DNA from: Sphingomonas sp. 8AM
Lineage (GTDB): Bacteria; Pseudomonadota; Alphaproteobacteria; Sphingomonadales; Sphingomonadaceae
Assembly (NCBI RefSeq): GCF_902506455.1
Contig: NZ_LR733844.1
Span: 187,133 to 251,132, forward strand
DNA length: 64,000 nt
Direction: 5' to 3'
Part shown: one piece after another, positions 37,187 through 47,113 of the stretch
How positions within the stretch are numbered: position 1 is the first letter of the stretch
How the letters are laid out: every line of letters begins with the position of its first letter
The notes under the pieces: generated by a model
Databases searched by the model: none
Seen by the model: only the letters and a program-made list of their open reading frames with translations
What the model was told of the DNA's origin: nothing
Program-made: the position numbers and the translations under genes

Positions 37187-39565
37187 ATGAAATTCACCCT
37201 CTCCTGGCTCAAGGACCATCTCGAAACGAGCGCGTCGCTCGACGAGATCCTCGTCGCGCTCACCAACATCGGGCTGGAGGTGGAGGGCGTCACCGACCCC
37301 GCCGCCAAACTGAACGGCTTCACCGTCGCGCGCGTGCTCAGCGCCGAGCGCCATCCGCAGGCCGACAAATTGCAGGTACTGTCGGTCGATGCGGGTGATG
37401 GCCCGTTACAGGTGGTGTGCGGCGCGCCGAACGCGCGCGCCGGGCTGGTCGGCGTGTTCGGCAAGCCGGGCGCGGCGGTGCCGGCGAACGGCATGGTGCT
37501 CAAGGTCGCCGCGATCCGCGGCGTCGAGTCGAACGGCATGATGTGCTCGACCCGCGAACTGGAGCTGGGCGAGGATCATGACGGGATCATCGAACTGCCC
37601 GACGATGCCCCGGTCGGCACGTCCTTCGCCGATTACGCCGGGCTCGGCGATCCGGTGATCGAGGTGTCGGTGACGCCCAACAAGCAGGATTGCATGGGCG
37701 TCCACGGCATCGCGCGCGATCTGGCGGCGGCGGGGCTCGGTACGCTGGTTCCGCCGACCGTGCCCGACGTCGCGGGCGAGGGTGCAGGCCCCGACGTGCG
37801 GATCGAGGATGCGGCAGGCTGCCCGGCGTTCTTCGCGCAGGAAGTGCGCGGGCTGACCAACGGCGCGTCGCCCGAATGGATGGCGAAGCGGCTGCGCGCG
37901 ATCGGGCAGAAGCCGATCTCGGCGCTGGTCGACATCACCAATTACCTGACGGTCGATCTCGGTCGCCCGCTGCACGTCTATGACAAGGCGAAGCTGTCGG
38001 GCGGGCTGGTCGCGCGTCAGGCGCGCGACGGCGAGACGGTCGAGGCGCTCAACGGCAAGACCTATACGCTGTCGGCTGGCATGACGGTGATCGCCGACGA
38101 TGTCGCGGTGCACGACATCGGCGGGATCATGGGCGGCGCGCATTCGGGCGTGTCGGAGGCGACCACCGACGTCGTGATTGAATGCGCGTACTTCACCCCC
38201 GAAGCGATCGCGCGCACCGGGCAGAAGCTGGCGCTGACCAGCGACGCGCGCCAGCGCTTCGAGCGCGGCGTCGACCCGGCGTTCCTCGACGACGGGCTCG
38301 CGATCGCGACCTTCCTCGTGCTCGAATATTGCGGCGGCACCGCCAGCGGCGTGACCCGCGCGGGCGAGCCGCCGCTCGGCACGCGCAGCTACGCCTATGA
38401 CCCCGCGCGCGCCGAGACGCTCGGCGGGCTCGCGGTCGCGCCCGAGCGGCAGCGTGCGATCCTCGAATCGCTCGGCTTCACCGTCGACGATGCATGGAAC
38501 GTCACCCCGCCGACATGGCGACGCGACGTGGATGGCACCGCCGATCTGGTCGAGGAAGTGATCCGTATCGAGGGGATCGACAAGGTCGCGCCGGTGCCGC
38601 TGCCGCGCATCGCGGGCGTCGCGCGCCCGACCGCGACCCCCGAACAGCGCATCGAACGCCGCACCCGCCGCGCCGCTGCCGCGCGCGGGCTGGACGAGGC
38701 GGTGACGTGGAGCTTCCTCAGCGAGAAACAGGTCGCGCCGTTCGGCGACGCGGCGTGGCGACTGGCGAACCCGATCAGCGAGGAGCTGAAGGTGATGCGC
38801 CCGTCGCTGCTCCCGGGCCTGCTCGCCGCTGCCGAGCGCAACCTGCGGCAGGGCGTCGAGACCGTGCGCCTGTTCGAGATCGGGCGGCGCTATCTTGCCG
38901 AGGGCGAGCGCGCGACGGTCGGCGTGGTGCTGGCGGGCGACCGCCGCGCGCGCGGCTGGCGCGAGGGCAAGGCGGCCGGGTTCGACGCCTATGACGCCAA
39001 GGCCGAGGCGCTGGCGCTGCTGGCGGCGGCGGGTGCGCCGGTCGACAATCTGCAGGTGATGGGCGAGGCGGGCGCGGCCTTCCACCCCGGCCGCTCGGGT
39101 ACGCTGCGGCTTGGGCCGAAGACGGTGCTGGCGGCGTTCGGCGCAGTGCATCCGGCGGTGATGAAGGCGTTCGATCTGTCGGGTCAGGTGGCGGCGGTCG
39201 AGCTGTACCTCGACGCGATCCCGGCGAAGCGCGGCGCCAAAGAAGGGAATGGGGGCTTCATGCGCCCGGCCTATGCGCCGCCCGCGCTCCAGCCCGTGCG
39301 TCGCGACTTCGCGTTCCTCGTCCCCGCCGATGTCTCGGCCGAGGCGCTGGTGCGCGCGGTGAAGGGCGCGGACAAGGCAGTGATCACCCGCGCGCGCGTC
39401 TTCGACGTGTTCACCGGTGCGGGCGTAGCCGAGGGGCACGAGTCGGTGGCGGTCGAGGTGGTGCTGCAACCCGCCGAGAAGAGCTTCACCGACGCCGATC
39501 TGAAGGCGATCGCCGACAAGGTGTTGGCCGCCGCCGCCAAGCAGGGAGCGCAATTACGTGGCTGA
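37187..39565 (+). CDS. pheT: Phenylalanyl-tRNA synthetase beta chain
   Basis: The 792-residue partner of PheS. An N-terminal EMAP/tRNA-binding domain comes first (GFTVARVLSAERHPQADKLQ), then the B3/B4 editing domain (QKPISALVDITNYLTVDLGR), B5 (VAPERQRAILESLGFTVDD), the synthetase-like core (LRQGVETVRLFEIGRRYLA), and the ferredoxin-fold anticodon-binding domain at the end (PALQPVRRDFAFLVPADVSA). Length and order are normal. Its last eight bases overlap the GTG start of the epimerase gene. Confidence 0.97.
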   Translation: MKFTLSWLKDHLETSASLDEILVALTNIGLEVEGVTDPAAKLNGFTVARVLSAERHPQADKLQVLSVDAGDGPLQVVCGAPNARAGLVGVFGKPGAAVPANGMVLKVAAIRGVESNGMMCSTRELELGEDHDGIIELPDDAPVGTSFADYAGLGDPVIEVSVTPNKQDCMGVHGIARDLAAAGLGTLVPPTVPDVAGEGAGPDVRIEDAAGCPAFFAQEVRGLTNGASPEWMAKRLRAIGQKPISALVDITNYLTVDLGRPLHVYDKAKLSGGLVARQARDGETVEALNGKTYTLSAGMTVIADDVAVHDIGGIMGGAHSGVSEATTDVVIECAYFTPEAIARTGQKLALTSDARQRFERGVDPAFLDDGLAIATFLVLEYCGGTASGVTRAGEPPLGTRSYAYDPARAETLGGLAVAPERQRAILESLGFTVDDAWNVTPPTWRRDVDGTADLVEEVIRIEGIDKVAPVPLPRIAGVARPTATPEQRIERRTRRAAAARGLDEAVTWSFLSEKQVAPFGDAAWRLANPISEELKVMRPSLLPGLLAAAERNLRQGVETVRLFEIGRRYLAEGERATVGVVLAGDRRARGWREGKAAGFDAYDAKAEALALLAAAGAPVDNLQVMGEAGAAFHPGRSGTLRLGPKTVLAAFGAVHPAVMKAFDLSGQVAAVELYLDAIPAKRGAKEGNGGFMRPAYAPPALQPVRRDFAFLVPADVSAEALVRAVKGADKAVITRARVFDVFTGAGVAEGHESVAVEVVLQPAEKSFTDADLKAIADKVLAAAAKQGAQLRG

Positions 39566-40436
39566 CGACTGGATCCGCATCTCCAACGGCACGCTGACCG
39601 CCGCGATCAACCCGCTCGGCGCGGAGCTGTCGTCGCTGACCGACGCCGACGGGCGCGAACTGATGACCGACGCCGACCCGCGCTTCTGGACCGGGCGCGC
39701 GCCGCTGCTGTTCCCGGTGGTCGGGATGACCGCCAGCGGCGCGATCAAGGTCGACGGCGTGTCCTATCCGATCGCCAAGCACGGCTTCGCGCGGCGCAGC
39801 ACCTTCTCGGTGATCGAGACGAGCGCGACGCGCGCGGTGTTCGCGCTGACCGACGATCAGGCGACCCGCGCGTCCTATCCGTTCGCGTTCCGGCTGGAGG
39901 TGGCGTTCGAGCTGCGCGACGCGACGCTTGGCATCGAGGTAACCGTCGTGAACCCGGCGGATGCGCCACTGCCCGCCAGCTTCGGCTTCCACCCCGCCTT
40001 CGCCTGGCCGCTGCCTTATGGGCAGGACCGTGCCGCGCATCGGATCGCGTTCGAGAAGGACGAGCCGGGCGCGCTGAAGGTGATTGCCGCCGATGGCACG
40101 ATCGCCGCGGCCGAGCGCGTTTCGCCGCTCGACGGTCCCGTGCTGCACCTCGCCGACGATCTGTTCACCGATGACGCATTGGTGTGGGACCCGGTCGCCT
40201 CGCAGGCGGTTATTTACGGCGTCGAAGGCGCACCGCAGCTCCATATCGCGTTCCCCGATACGCCGAAGCTGGGGATCTGGACCAAGCCCGGCGCGGCCTA
40301 TGTCTGCGTCGAGCCGTGGCACGGCATCGCCGACCCCGAGGGCTTCGACGGCGAATATCGCGACAAGCCCGGCGTGTTCGAGGTGCCGCCGCATGGCGAG
40401 CAGCGGATCACGATGAGCGTCACGCTATTGAATTAA
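39558..40436 (+). CDS. Aldose 1-epimerase family protein
   Basis: A 292-residue galactose-mutarotase-like protein. It has LISNGTLTAAINPLGAELSS-type opening (WIRISNGTLTAAINPLGAEL), RAPLLFPVVGMTASG, then ASFGFHPAFAWPL with the likely catalytic His, and the C-terminal CVEPWHGIADPEGF with the catalytic Glu. It resembles the LacX/YeaD branch, sometimes acting on phosphorylated sugars. GTG at 39558 is supported by AGGGAGCG 10 bases upstream and overlaps pheT. Confidence 0.88.
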   Translation: MADDWIRISNGTLTAAINPLGAELSSLTDADGRELMTDADPRFWTGRAPLLFPVVGMTASGAIKVDGVSYPIAKHGFARRSTFSVIETSATRAVFALTDDQATRASYPFAFRLEVAFELRDATLGIEVTVVNPADAPLPASFGFHPAFAWPLPYGQDRAAHRIAFEKDEPGALKVIAADGTIAAAERVSPLDGPVLHLADDLFTDDALVWDPVASQAVIYGVEGAPQLHIAFPDTPKLGIWTKPGAAYVCVEPWHGIADPEGFDGEYRDKPGVFEVPPHGEQRITMSVTLLN

Positions 40437-40446
40437 CACGTCTTCG

Positions 40447-40512
40447 TTGACCCGGGCCGCGCTTCTCCCGTCCCGGCCGAGGAGAACGGGTCCCGGATCA
40501 AGCCCGGCGTGA
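40447..40512. repeat. Palindromic intergenic repeat, family B (degenerate)
   Basis: TTGACCCGGGCCGCGCTTCTCCCGT on one side and GGAGAACGGGTCCCGGATCA on the other retain the family B arms with several mismatches. It lies between the epimerase and ThuA genes. Confidence 0.65.
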
Positions 40513-40590
40513 AGAGGATACATTACCCCCGACCAAAGTCCGCTTCACCTCCGCCCGGCCACCGGCTAGGCTGCGGGAAGGAGACGGATA

Positions 40591-41385
40591 ATGCTCAAAT
40601 CTTTGATGATGATCGCGATGCTGGCGGCGGCGCAGGCGCCCGACAATCCGCATCTGCCCGCACCGGTCGTCGACACCGTCGCACCCACGCTGCCCGCCGG
40701 GCTGAAGGGCGCGGTGCTGATCGTCTCCAAGACCAACGGCTGGCGGCATTTCGAGCATATCCCGCATTCCAACGAAGTGCTGGGCGATATCGCGAAGCAG
40801 CTTGGCCGAAAGAGCTTCGCGACCGAGAATGCCGCGGTGTTCAACGACCGCGATCTCAGCCACTTCGCGGTCGTCGTGCTCAACAGCGCGAGCGGCAATT
40901 TCATGAGCCCCGACCAGCTCGCGGCGTTCGAGCGCTTCGTGGCGCGCGGCGGCGGGGTCGTCGCGCTCCACGCCGCGGGCGACGACAGCCACAAGGAGCC
41001 GTGGTATGACAGCACGATCATGGGCACGACCTTCATCGGCCACCCTAATGGCGACGATCATATCCAGACCGCGCAGGTGATCGTCGACAAGCCGCAGCAT
41101 CCGGTGATGGCGGGCGTCGCGCGGACCTTCCCGCTGTCCGACGAATGGTATTCCTTCTCGAACGACCCCGCGACGCGCGGCATGACCGTGCTCGCGCGCG
41201 TCGACGAGCGCAGCTACCGCGTCGGCGGCAAGCTGGCGATGGGCGCGAAGCATCCGGTGGCGTGGGTCAACCCGCGTGCCAAGGGGCGCGTCTTCTATTC
41301 GGCGCTGGGGCACGAGCCGGCGGCCTATGACGATGCCAATGTGCGCCGGATGCTGACCAACGCGGTCCGCTGGGCGGCGCGCTGA
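40591..41385 (+). CDS. ThuA domain protein, exported
   Basis: A 264-residue protein. A short signal peptide (LMMIAMLAAAQAP) is followed by a class I glutamine-amidotransferase-like ThuA domain: VLIVSKTNGWRHFEHIPHSN near residue 43, GGGVVALHAAGDDSHKEPWY near 120, GHPNGDDHIQTAQVIV and YYSF-like DEWYSFSNDP. ThuA proteins act in sugar (trehalose-like) utilisation in rhizobia and are often linked to gluconate-type oxidation, but the reaction is unproven. GAAGGAGA precedes the ATG. A terminator follows. Confidence 0.9.
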   Translation: MLKSLMMIAMLAAAQAPDNPHLPAPVVDTVAPTLPAGLKGAVLIVSKTNGWRHFEHIPHSNEVLGDIAKQLGRKSFATENAAVFNDRDLSHFAVVVLNSASGNFMSPDQLAAFERFVARGGGVVALHAAGDDSHKEPWYDSTIMGTTFIGHPNGDDHIQTAQVIVDKPQHPVMAGVARTFPLSDEWYSFSNDPATRGMTVLARVDERSYRVGGKLAMGAKHPVAWVNPRAKGRVFYSALGHEPAAYDDANVRRMLTNAVRWAAR

Positions 41386-41422
41386 CCCGCGACGGGCGAA
41401 AAAGCGATGCCGAAACGCCACG

Positions 41423-41446
41423 CCGCCCGGTGCGGCGGCTTTTTTC
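41423..41446 (+). terminator. Rho-independent terminator after thuA-like gene
   Basis: GCCGCC (41423-41428) pairs with GGCGGC (41435-41440) around CGGTGC and is followed by TTTTTT. It ends the pheST/epimerase/ThuA transcription region before relA. Confidence 0.85.
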
Positions 41447-41494
41447 TGCACGGGAATGTTGCAATGCGGCCATACCCGGCCCCATCCTCATCCC

Positions 41495-43612
41495 GTGTTG
41501 AGACAATATGAACTGATCGACCGGGTCCTCGATTACGACCCCGACGCCAACGAGGCGATGCTCAACCGCGCCTACGTCTTCTCGGTCAACGCGCACGGGA
41601 CGCAGAAGCGCGCCAATGGCGACCCCTATTTCAGCCACCCGATCGAGGTGGCGGGCATCCTGACCGAGCTGCATCTCGACGACGAGACGATCGCGACCGC
41701 GATCCTGCACGACACGGTCGAGGATACCGTCGCCACGTCCGAGGAGATCGAGCGGATCTTCGGTGCGAACATCGCGCGGCTCGTCGACGGCGTGACCAAG
41801 CTGAGCAAGATCGAGGCGCAGACCGAGAACGAGCGCGCCGCCGAGAACCTCCGCAAGTTCCTGATGGCGATGTCGGGCGACATCCGCGTGCTGCTGGTGA
41901 AGCTGGCCGACCGGCTCCACAACATGCGCACGCTGCACTTCATCCCCAAGCCGGAAAAGCGCCGCCGCATCGCCAAGGAGACGATGGACATCTACGCCCC
42001 GCTCGCCGAGCGGATCGGCATGTACGAGTTCATGAAGGAGATGCAGACGCTCGCCTTCGCGCAGCTCGAGCCGGAGGCGTATGAATCGATCACCAAGCGG
42101 CTCGAGCAGCTCAAGGAAGGATCCGGCGGCGACCGGATCGCCAAGATCGGTTCGGGGCTCAAGCTGCTGATCGGTCGCGGCGGCGTCGACGCGGAGGTCT
42201 CCGGGCGGGAGAAGCACCCGTTTTCCATCTGGCGCAAGATGCAGGAGCGCCACATCAGCTTCGAGCAGCTGTCGGATATCATGGCGTTCCGCGCGATCGT
42301 GCCAACGATCGAGGATTGCTACCGCGCGCTCGGCCTGATCCACCGCCGCTGGCCGGCGGTGCCGGGGCGGTTCAAGGATTATATCTCGACGCCGAAGCGC
42401 AACGGCTATCGCTCGCTCCACACCAGCGTGATCCATGCCGAAAATCGCCGCATCGAGATCCAGATCCGCACCCCCGACATGCATGCCGAGGCCGAGTTCG
42501 GGCTGGCGGCGCATTGGGCGTACAAGCAATCGGTTGGCGCGCATCCGGTCCGCCCCGAGTCGCAGCAGGACTGGATCGCCGATCTCGTCGAAATCCTCGA
42601 TACCGCCGAGACGCCCGAGGAGCTGCTCGAACACACCCGCATCGCGATGTACCAGGATCGCATCTTCGCCTTCACGCCAAAGGGCGAGTTGATCCAGTTG
42701 CCGAAGGGCGCGACGCCGATCGACTTCGCCTATGCGGTGCATACCGACCTCGGGGATCAGGCGGTCGGTGCGAAGGTCAACGGCCGTGTCGTCCCGCTGT
42801 CGACGGTGCTGGAGAATGGCGATCAGGTGCAGGTGCTGCGATCGAAGGCGCAGGTGCCGCAACCGGCGTGGCTGAAGGTCGCGATCACCGCCAAGGCGCT
42901 CGCCGCGATCCGCCGCCACCTGCGCAACGAGGAGCGCGAGCAGACGAACGCCTTGGGGCGCAAGCTGTATGACGACATCGTTCAGCGGCTGCCGACGACG
43001 CTTGCCGACCATGCGATCGATGAAGCGCTGAAGCGGCTGAAGCTGGCCGACGAAGCCGCCTTGATGCAGGCGATCGCGCGGCGCACGCTGACCGACGGGC
43101 AGGTGATGGAAGCGCTGATGCCCGGATCGGCGGGCGCCGACGTCGCCAATGCGCCCCCGCAGTCGAGCGCGATCTCGATCGAGGGGCTCGCGCCCGGCGT
43201 TGCCTATGAGCTCGCCGATTGCTGCCATCCGGTGCCGGGCGACCGCATCGTCGGGCTGCGGCGTCCCGATGCGTCGATCGAGGTTCATGCGATCGACTGC
43301 CGCGTGCTCGCCGATCTGGCGGAACGCAGCGAGGACGAAACCGACTGGATCGACGTGCAATGGGGCCATGCCACCGAGGGCGCGACCGCGCGCATCTCGG
43401 TCGAGGTGCGCAACCAGCCCGGCGCGCTCGGGATGCTCGCGACGATCATCGGCCAGCACAAGGCGAACATCATCAACCTGCGGCTCGACAATCGCGATAC
43501 GCAATTCCACACCAACGTCATCGACGTCGAGGTGCATGACGCGCACCAGCTGATGCGGCTGCTCTCTGCGCTGCGTGCCGCCGATGCGGTCAATGCGGCA
43601 GAGCGGGTGTGA
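41495..43612 (+). CDS. Bifunctional (p)ppGpp synthetase/hydrolase RelA/SpoT
   Basis: The alarmone enzyme of the stringent response, 705 residues. Domains in order: HD hydrolase (FSHPIEVAGILTELHL, ILHDTVEDT), intact and so able to degrade ppGpp; synthetase (LSDIMAFRAIVPTIEDCYRA, then GRFKDYISTPKRNGYRSLHT); TGS (FAFTPKGELIQLPKGATPID); a Cys-containing helical region (ADCCHPVPGDRIVG); C-terminal ACT (SVEVRNQPGALGMLATIIGQ). GTG at 41495 gives the start MLRQYELIDRVLDYD, as in relatives. Alphaproteobacteria normally have one such long enzyme (often named Rsh). Confidence 0.96.
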   Translation: MLRQYELIDRVLDYDPDANEAMLNRAYVFSVNAHGTQKRANGDPYFSHPIEVAGILTELHLDDETIATAILHDTVEDTVATSEEIERIFGANIARLVDGVTKLSKIEAQTENERAAENLRKFLMAMSGDIRVLLVKLADRLHNMRTLHFIPKPEKRRRIAKETMDIYAPLAERIGMYEFMKEMQTLAFAQLEPEAYESITKRLEQLKEGSGGDRIAKIGSGLKLLIGRGGVDAEVSGREKHPFSIWRKMQERHISFEQLSDIMAFRAIVPTIEDCYRALGLIHRRWPAVPGRFKDYISTPKRNGYRSLHTSVIHAENRRIEIQIRTPDMHAEAEFGLAAHWAYKQSVGAHPVRPESQQDWIADLVEILDTAETPEELLEHTRIAMYQDRIFAFTPKGELIQLPKGATPIDFAYAVHTDLGDQAVGAKVNGRVVPLSTVLENGDQVQVLRSKAQVPQPAWLKVAITAKALAAIRRHLRNEEREQTNALGRKLYDDIVQRLPTTLADHAIDEALKRLKLADEAALMQAIARRTLTDGQVMEALMPGSAGADVANAPPQSSAISIEGLAPGVAYELADCCHPVPGDRIVGLRRPDASIEVHAIDCRVLADLAERSEDETDWIDVQWGHATEGATARISVEVRNQPGALGMLATIIGQHKANIINLRLDNRDTQFHTNVIDVEVHDAHQLMRLLSALRAADAVNAAERV

Positions 43613-43686
43613 TTCGCCGGGCGTCGCTCCGGACGTGATCTCGGATCAGGTCGCGGGATGGCGCGGGTGGACCGGTGACGATCGCC

Positions 43687-44043
43687 CTACAGCACCGCGG
43701 GCGCGCTGCTGACGATCCCGCATCCCGCCGCCGCCTTGGTGACTTCGAGCGGCACCTTCGGGTCCCTTACCTGCCCGGCGACCCGGATGAAGTCGCCGAC
43801 CGTCAGCCGACCCGGCGTCGTATCGCCCTCGCGGGTTGCCCGCGCTGCGCGCCCGAGCTGCTGCAGCTGGCCGATCGACAGATTCTTCTCCAGCCGGTCG
43901 CCGACGCACTGCGACTGATCCGGCGCGAAGCCATAACCTTCCAGCGACGAGGCGATCCTTGCGGACGGATTGACGCACCCCGCCAGCACCACCGTCATCA
44001 AGGCCAAACCGGCACCGGCTGCCTGTCGCGTCCTGCCCATCAT
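43687..44043 (-). CDS. Hypothetical lipoprotein, 118 residues
   Basis: Begins MMGRTRQAAGAGLALMTVVL and has a lipobox (VVLAGC) with Cys near residue 22, so it is predicted to be a lipid-anchored envelope protein. The mature part carries two more cysteines (QSQCVGDRLEKNLS and AAGCGIVSS) that may form a disulfide. GGGAG lies a few bases upstream of the ATG pair at 44040-44043. I recognise no family. It converges with the RelA/SpoT gene across 74 nt. Confidence 0.75.
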   Translation of the reverse strand: MMGRTRQAAGAGLALMTVVLAGCVNPSARIASSLEGYGFAPDQSQCVGDRLEKNLSIGQLQQLGRAARATREGDTTPGRLTVGDFIRVAGQVRDPKVPLEVTKAAAGCGIVSSAPAVL

Positions 44044-44123
44044 CCATCTCCCGTTGCTACCCGATTGAACAAGCCGCAACGAGAATGTGTCCTGATCCAC
44101 AGCAATAATGCAGGTAAACTGGA

Positions 44124-45944
44124 TCAGAACGCGCTCCAGTCCTCCTCGACGGCTTTCAGAGCGACATTGCCGCGCAGCGTGGGCGCGGCGTGGCGCACCG
44201 CGCGGCGTACTGGCGCAGCCGCGGGGGCGGGAGCCGTGTCGGGCAGCGCCCCGACGCGGAAGCGATTGACCTGCCCTTCCAGCGTCACCGTCTCGGTCGT
44301 GAGCAGGCGGCATGCCGCGGTCACTTCCTCGACCATCGCTGCATTGGCCTGCGTCGCGCTGTCCATCTCGCCGATCGCGACGTTGACCTGGCCGATGCTC
44401 GCAGCCTGCGAAGCAGCGCTGTCGGCGATTTTCGTCACGAAGCTGGCGATTTCGTCGATGCCGCTGGTGATCGCGCGCAGCGAGGCGTCCGTTTCCTGCG
44501 CCAGTTCGACCCCATTGCGCACGCGCTGCACCGTGCTGCTGATCCGCGCATCGATGTCGCGCGCCGCATCGGCGGAGCGTTCCGCCAGCGCACGCACCTC
44601 GCTCGCCACGACCGCGAAGCCCTTGCCCGCGTCGCCGGCCCGCGCCGCCTCGACCCCGGCGTTGAGCGCCAGCAGATTGGTCTGGAACGACAGCCCGTCG
44701 ATCAGCGCGATGATCTCGGCAATCTCGTTCGACGAGCGTTCGATATCGCTGATCGCGCTCATTGTGCGGCGCACGATCTCCTCGCTGTGGCGAACGTCGG
44801 CGGTGGCGCGATCGACGACGCCGATCGCGGTTTTCGCCTGATCCGCGGTGGCGCGGACCGATGCGGCGATCTCGGTGACAGCGGCGGCGCTTTCGGCAAG
44901 GCTGGAGGCCTGCTGTTCGGCGCGCTGCGCCAGATCGTCGGTGGCGGCGTGCATCTCGGCGGTGCTCCTCGCGATACCCCCGGCGCTACCCCGCACCGTT
45001 CCCAGGGCCGCGGCCAGCCGCGCGACAGCGGTGTTGAAGTCGCGCTCCAGTGCTGCATAGGATGGCGGGAAGCCGTGCAACGTCACGCACAGATCGGCTT
45101 CGGCGAGCCGCGCCAGTGCGCTGCCGACGTCGGTCATCACCTGCTGCTGTTCGGCGTCGGCCTGTGCCTTGGCGGCGGCGGCATCGCGGAAGACGAGCAC
45201 CGCGCGCGACATGCTGCCCAGTTCGTCGGCACGCGCCGTGTCGGGGACCTCCAGCCGGTGATCGCCCTTGGCGAGCGTGTCCATGACCCCGGTCAGCCGC
45301 ACGACCGGCCGCGCCAGCGCACGAGCGAGCATCAGCGATACCAGCACCGCGAGACCGACCATCGCAAACCCGCCTAGGATCAGCGCGATCTTGCCGGCCA
45401 GCAGCGCGTTGGTCCGCGCCACGCCGGCGGCGGTGCCGCGTTCGAGCTCCTCGTCGCGCAGGGCGCGCAGCGGTGCGAGCACCGGCACCAGCGTTACGGT
45501 CTTGCTCACCGCGCGCAGCCGCTCCTGCGCCGCCATCCGGTCAGTGCGGGCCAGCGCGATCATCGGATCGGCAACTTCCCGGCGCCACTCGGCGGCGCGG
45601 GTCAGCGATTCATCGACCTTTGCGCGCTGCTCGGGCAGGTCGGCGAACAGGGTGTGCAGCAAGTCCGTCGCGTCGGTGACCTGCGCCTGCCCCTCGCGAT
45701 ACTGCTTCAGATAGCCTTCGTCGCCGGTGACGAGGAAGCCGCGCATCTGGCTGTTCTGGCGCAGCATGCCAATTTCGATCTGCAGTGATTGCGCCAGCAC
45801 CTCCTGGCCGCGCGCGCTGACGCTGGTGGTCGCCTCGATCCGCGACAGAAGCACCCACAGCACGGTCATCATGACCAGCACCGCGAGGATCACCGCGCAG
45901 AACGCGGCCGCGATCTTTTTGCCGATCGGCAAGCTGTTGAACAT
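44124..45944 (-). CDS. Methyl-accepting chemotaxis protein
   Basis: A 606-residue transmembrane receptor. The first membrane segment (IAAAFCAVILAVLVMMTVLWV) is near residue 10, then a periplasmic four-helix (CHASE3-like) domain with SRIEATTSVSARGQEVLAQS, the second segment (ALILGGFAMVGLAVLVSLML) near 205, a HAMP domain, and a long signalling coil. The hairpin tip is LIDGLSFQTNLLALNAGVEA with RAGDAGKGFAVVASEVRALA, the universal MCP signature. It ends EEDWSAF, possibly a tether. No che genes are in the window. ATG 45944 was chosen. Confidence 0.93.
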   Translation of the reverse strand: MFNSLPIGKKIAAAFCAVILAVLVMMTVLWVLLSRIEATTSVSARGQEVLAQSLQIEIGMLRQNSQMRGFLVTGDEGYLKQYREGQAQVTDATDLLHTLFADLPEQRAKVDESLTRAAEWRREVADPMIALARTDRMAAQERLRAVSKTVTLVPVLAPLRALRDEELERGTAAGVARTNALLAGKIALILGGFAMVGLAVLVSLMLARALARPVVRLTGVMDTLAKGDHRLEVPDTARADELGSMSRAVLVFRDAAAAKAQADAEQQQVMTDVGSALARLAEADLCVTLHGFPPSYAALERDFNTAVARLAAALGTVRGSAGGIARSTAEMHAATDDLAQRAEQQASSLAESAAAVTEIAASVRATADQAKTAIGVVDRATADVRHSEEIVRRTMSAISDIERSSNEIAEIIALIDGLSFQTNLLALNAGVEAARAGDAGKGFAVVASEVRALAERSADAARDIDARISSTVQRVRNGVELAQETDASLRAITSGIDEIASFVTKIADSAASQAASIGQVNVAIGEMDSATQANAAMVEEVTAACRLLTTETVTLEGQVNRFRVGALPDTAPAPAAAPVRRAVRHAAPTLRGNVALKAVEEDWSAF

Positions 45945-46101
45945 CGATGCTAACCCCGAATCGCCTTCGCAACGTCCATGGCGGGTCGAAATCAAAATCT
46001 CGTTAATAAGCGGGTTAGCATATCGGTACACCGTCCGGCCCGTCGAAGGTGGAAACCGGGCGCCCGTTGCCGCATTCTGGACGCTCTGGAGGAAGGTTTT
46101 C

Positions 46102-47091
46102 ATGCTACGATCCATGCTGCTCGCCGCGGCGCTCACGACCACCGCGACGCCGGTCGCGGCACAGGCGATCTCCGCAAATGACAAGGCGCTGGGCGCGCGC
46201 GCTAACCCGGAATTGCTGACGCAGTTCGGCGGCAAATACACGGGCCCGCAGGCCGCCTATGTCGAACGCGTGGGCAAGAGGGTGGCTGTGCAGTCGGGGC
46301 TGTCGAATGCGCAAGGTGATTTCACCGTCGCGCTGCTCGACTCGCCGGTCGAGAACGCCTTCGCGATCCCGGGCGGCTACATCTACGTCACCCGACAGCT
46401 GCTGGCGCTGATGAACAGCGAGGCGGAGCTGGCATCGGTGATGGGGCATGAGGTCGGCCATGTCGCCGCGCGCCATTCGGCGTCGCGGAATCAACGCGCG
46501 ACGATCGGCGGCGTGCTGGCCGCGGTGGTTGGCGCCGCAGCGGGCAACAGCGCCGCGGGGCAGTTGGTCGGGACGGCGGCGCGTAGCGGCGCGCAGCTCT
46601 ACGTGCTGAAATACGGTCGCGATCAGGAATATGCCGCCGACGGGCTGGGCGTGAAATACATTACTGCCGCCGGCTATGATCCCTATGCTGCTGCCGACAT
46701 GCTCGCGCAGCTCGACGCGCAGAGCCAGTTGCAGGCCGAGGCGGGTGGCCGCAACGGTCAGCAGGCGCCGGGCTGGGCCTCGACCCACCCCAACAGCGCC
46801 GATCGCGTGCGCCGTGCCGCCGCGCTCGCCAAGGCGACCGGTCGCCCATTGACCGAGCCGCCGCAGGAGGTGACCTTCCTCCGCCAGCTCGACGGACTGG
46901 CCTATGACGAGAAAGGGTCGGGCAAGCGCATCCGCATTGTCACCGTCAAGCGCGGCGATACGATCGATTCGCTCGCGCGGAGAATGGCTTATGACACGCT
47001 GCAACGCGACCGGTTCATGACGCTCAATGCGATCGAAGATGACGCACAATTGACGCCGGGGCGTTTGGTAAAGATCGTGACGCGCGGATAA
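46102..47091 (+). CDS. M48 family metallopeptidase, exported, with LysM-like tail
   Basis: A 329-residue periplasmic protease. A signal peptide (LLAAALTTTATPVAAQA) is followed by an M48 peptidase domain whose zinc site is ASVMGHEVGHVAARHS near residue 115; the third ligand is in GRDQEYAADGLGVKYI. The C-terminal 50 residues (VTVKRGDTIDSLARRM, then NAIEDDAQLTPGRLVKIV) look like a LysM-type peptidoglycan-binding motif. This is the BepA/LoiP-like arrangement in envelope quality control. GGAGGAAGG lies upstream of ATG 46102. Confidence 0.92.
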   Translation: MLRSMLLAAALTTTATPVAAQAISANDKALGARANPELLTQFGGKYTGPQAAYVERVGKRVAVQSGLSNAQGDFTVALLDSPVENAFAIPGGYIYVTRQLLALMNSEAELASVMGHEVGHVAARHSASRNQRATIGGVLAAVVGAAAGNSAAGQLVGTAARSGAQLYVLKYGRDQEYAADGLGVKYITAAGYDPYAAADMLAQLDAQSQLQAEAGGRNGQQAPGWASTHPNSADRVRRAAALAKATGRPLTEPPQEVTFLRQLDGLAYDEKGSGKRIRIVTVKRGDTIDSLARRMAYDTLQRDRFMTLNAIEDDAQLTPGRLVKIVTRG

Positions 47092-47113
47092 GCTTCGGTT
47101 AGACGCGGGCATC

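Noticed and set aside
37406..39553. A 715-codon reverse frame opposite pheT
   Set aside because: Antisense shadow of a complete PheT.
41267..43546. A 759-codon reverse frame opposite the RelA/SpoT gene
   Set aside because: It has a biased composition and no recognisable domain; the forward gene has full domain evidence.
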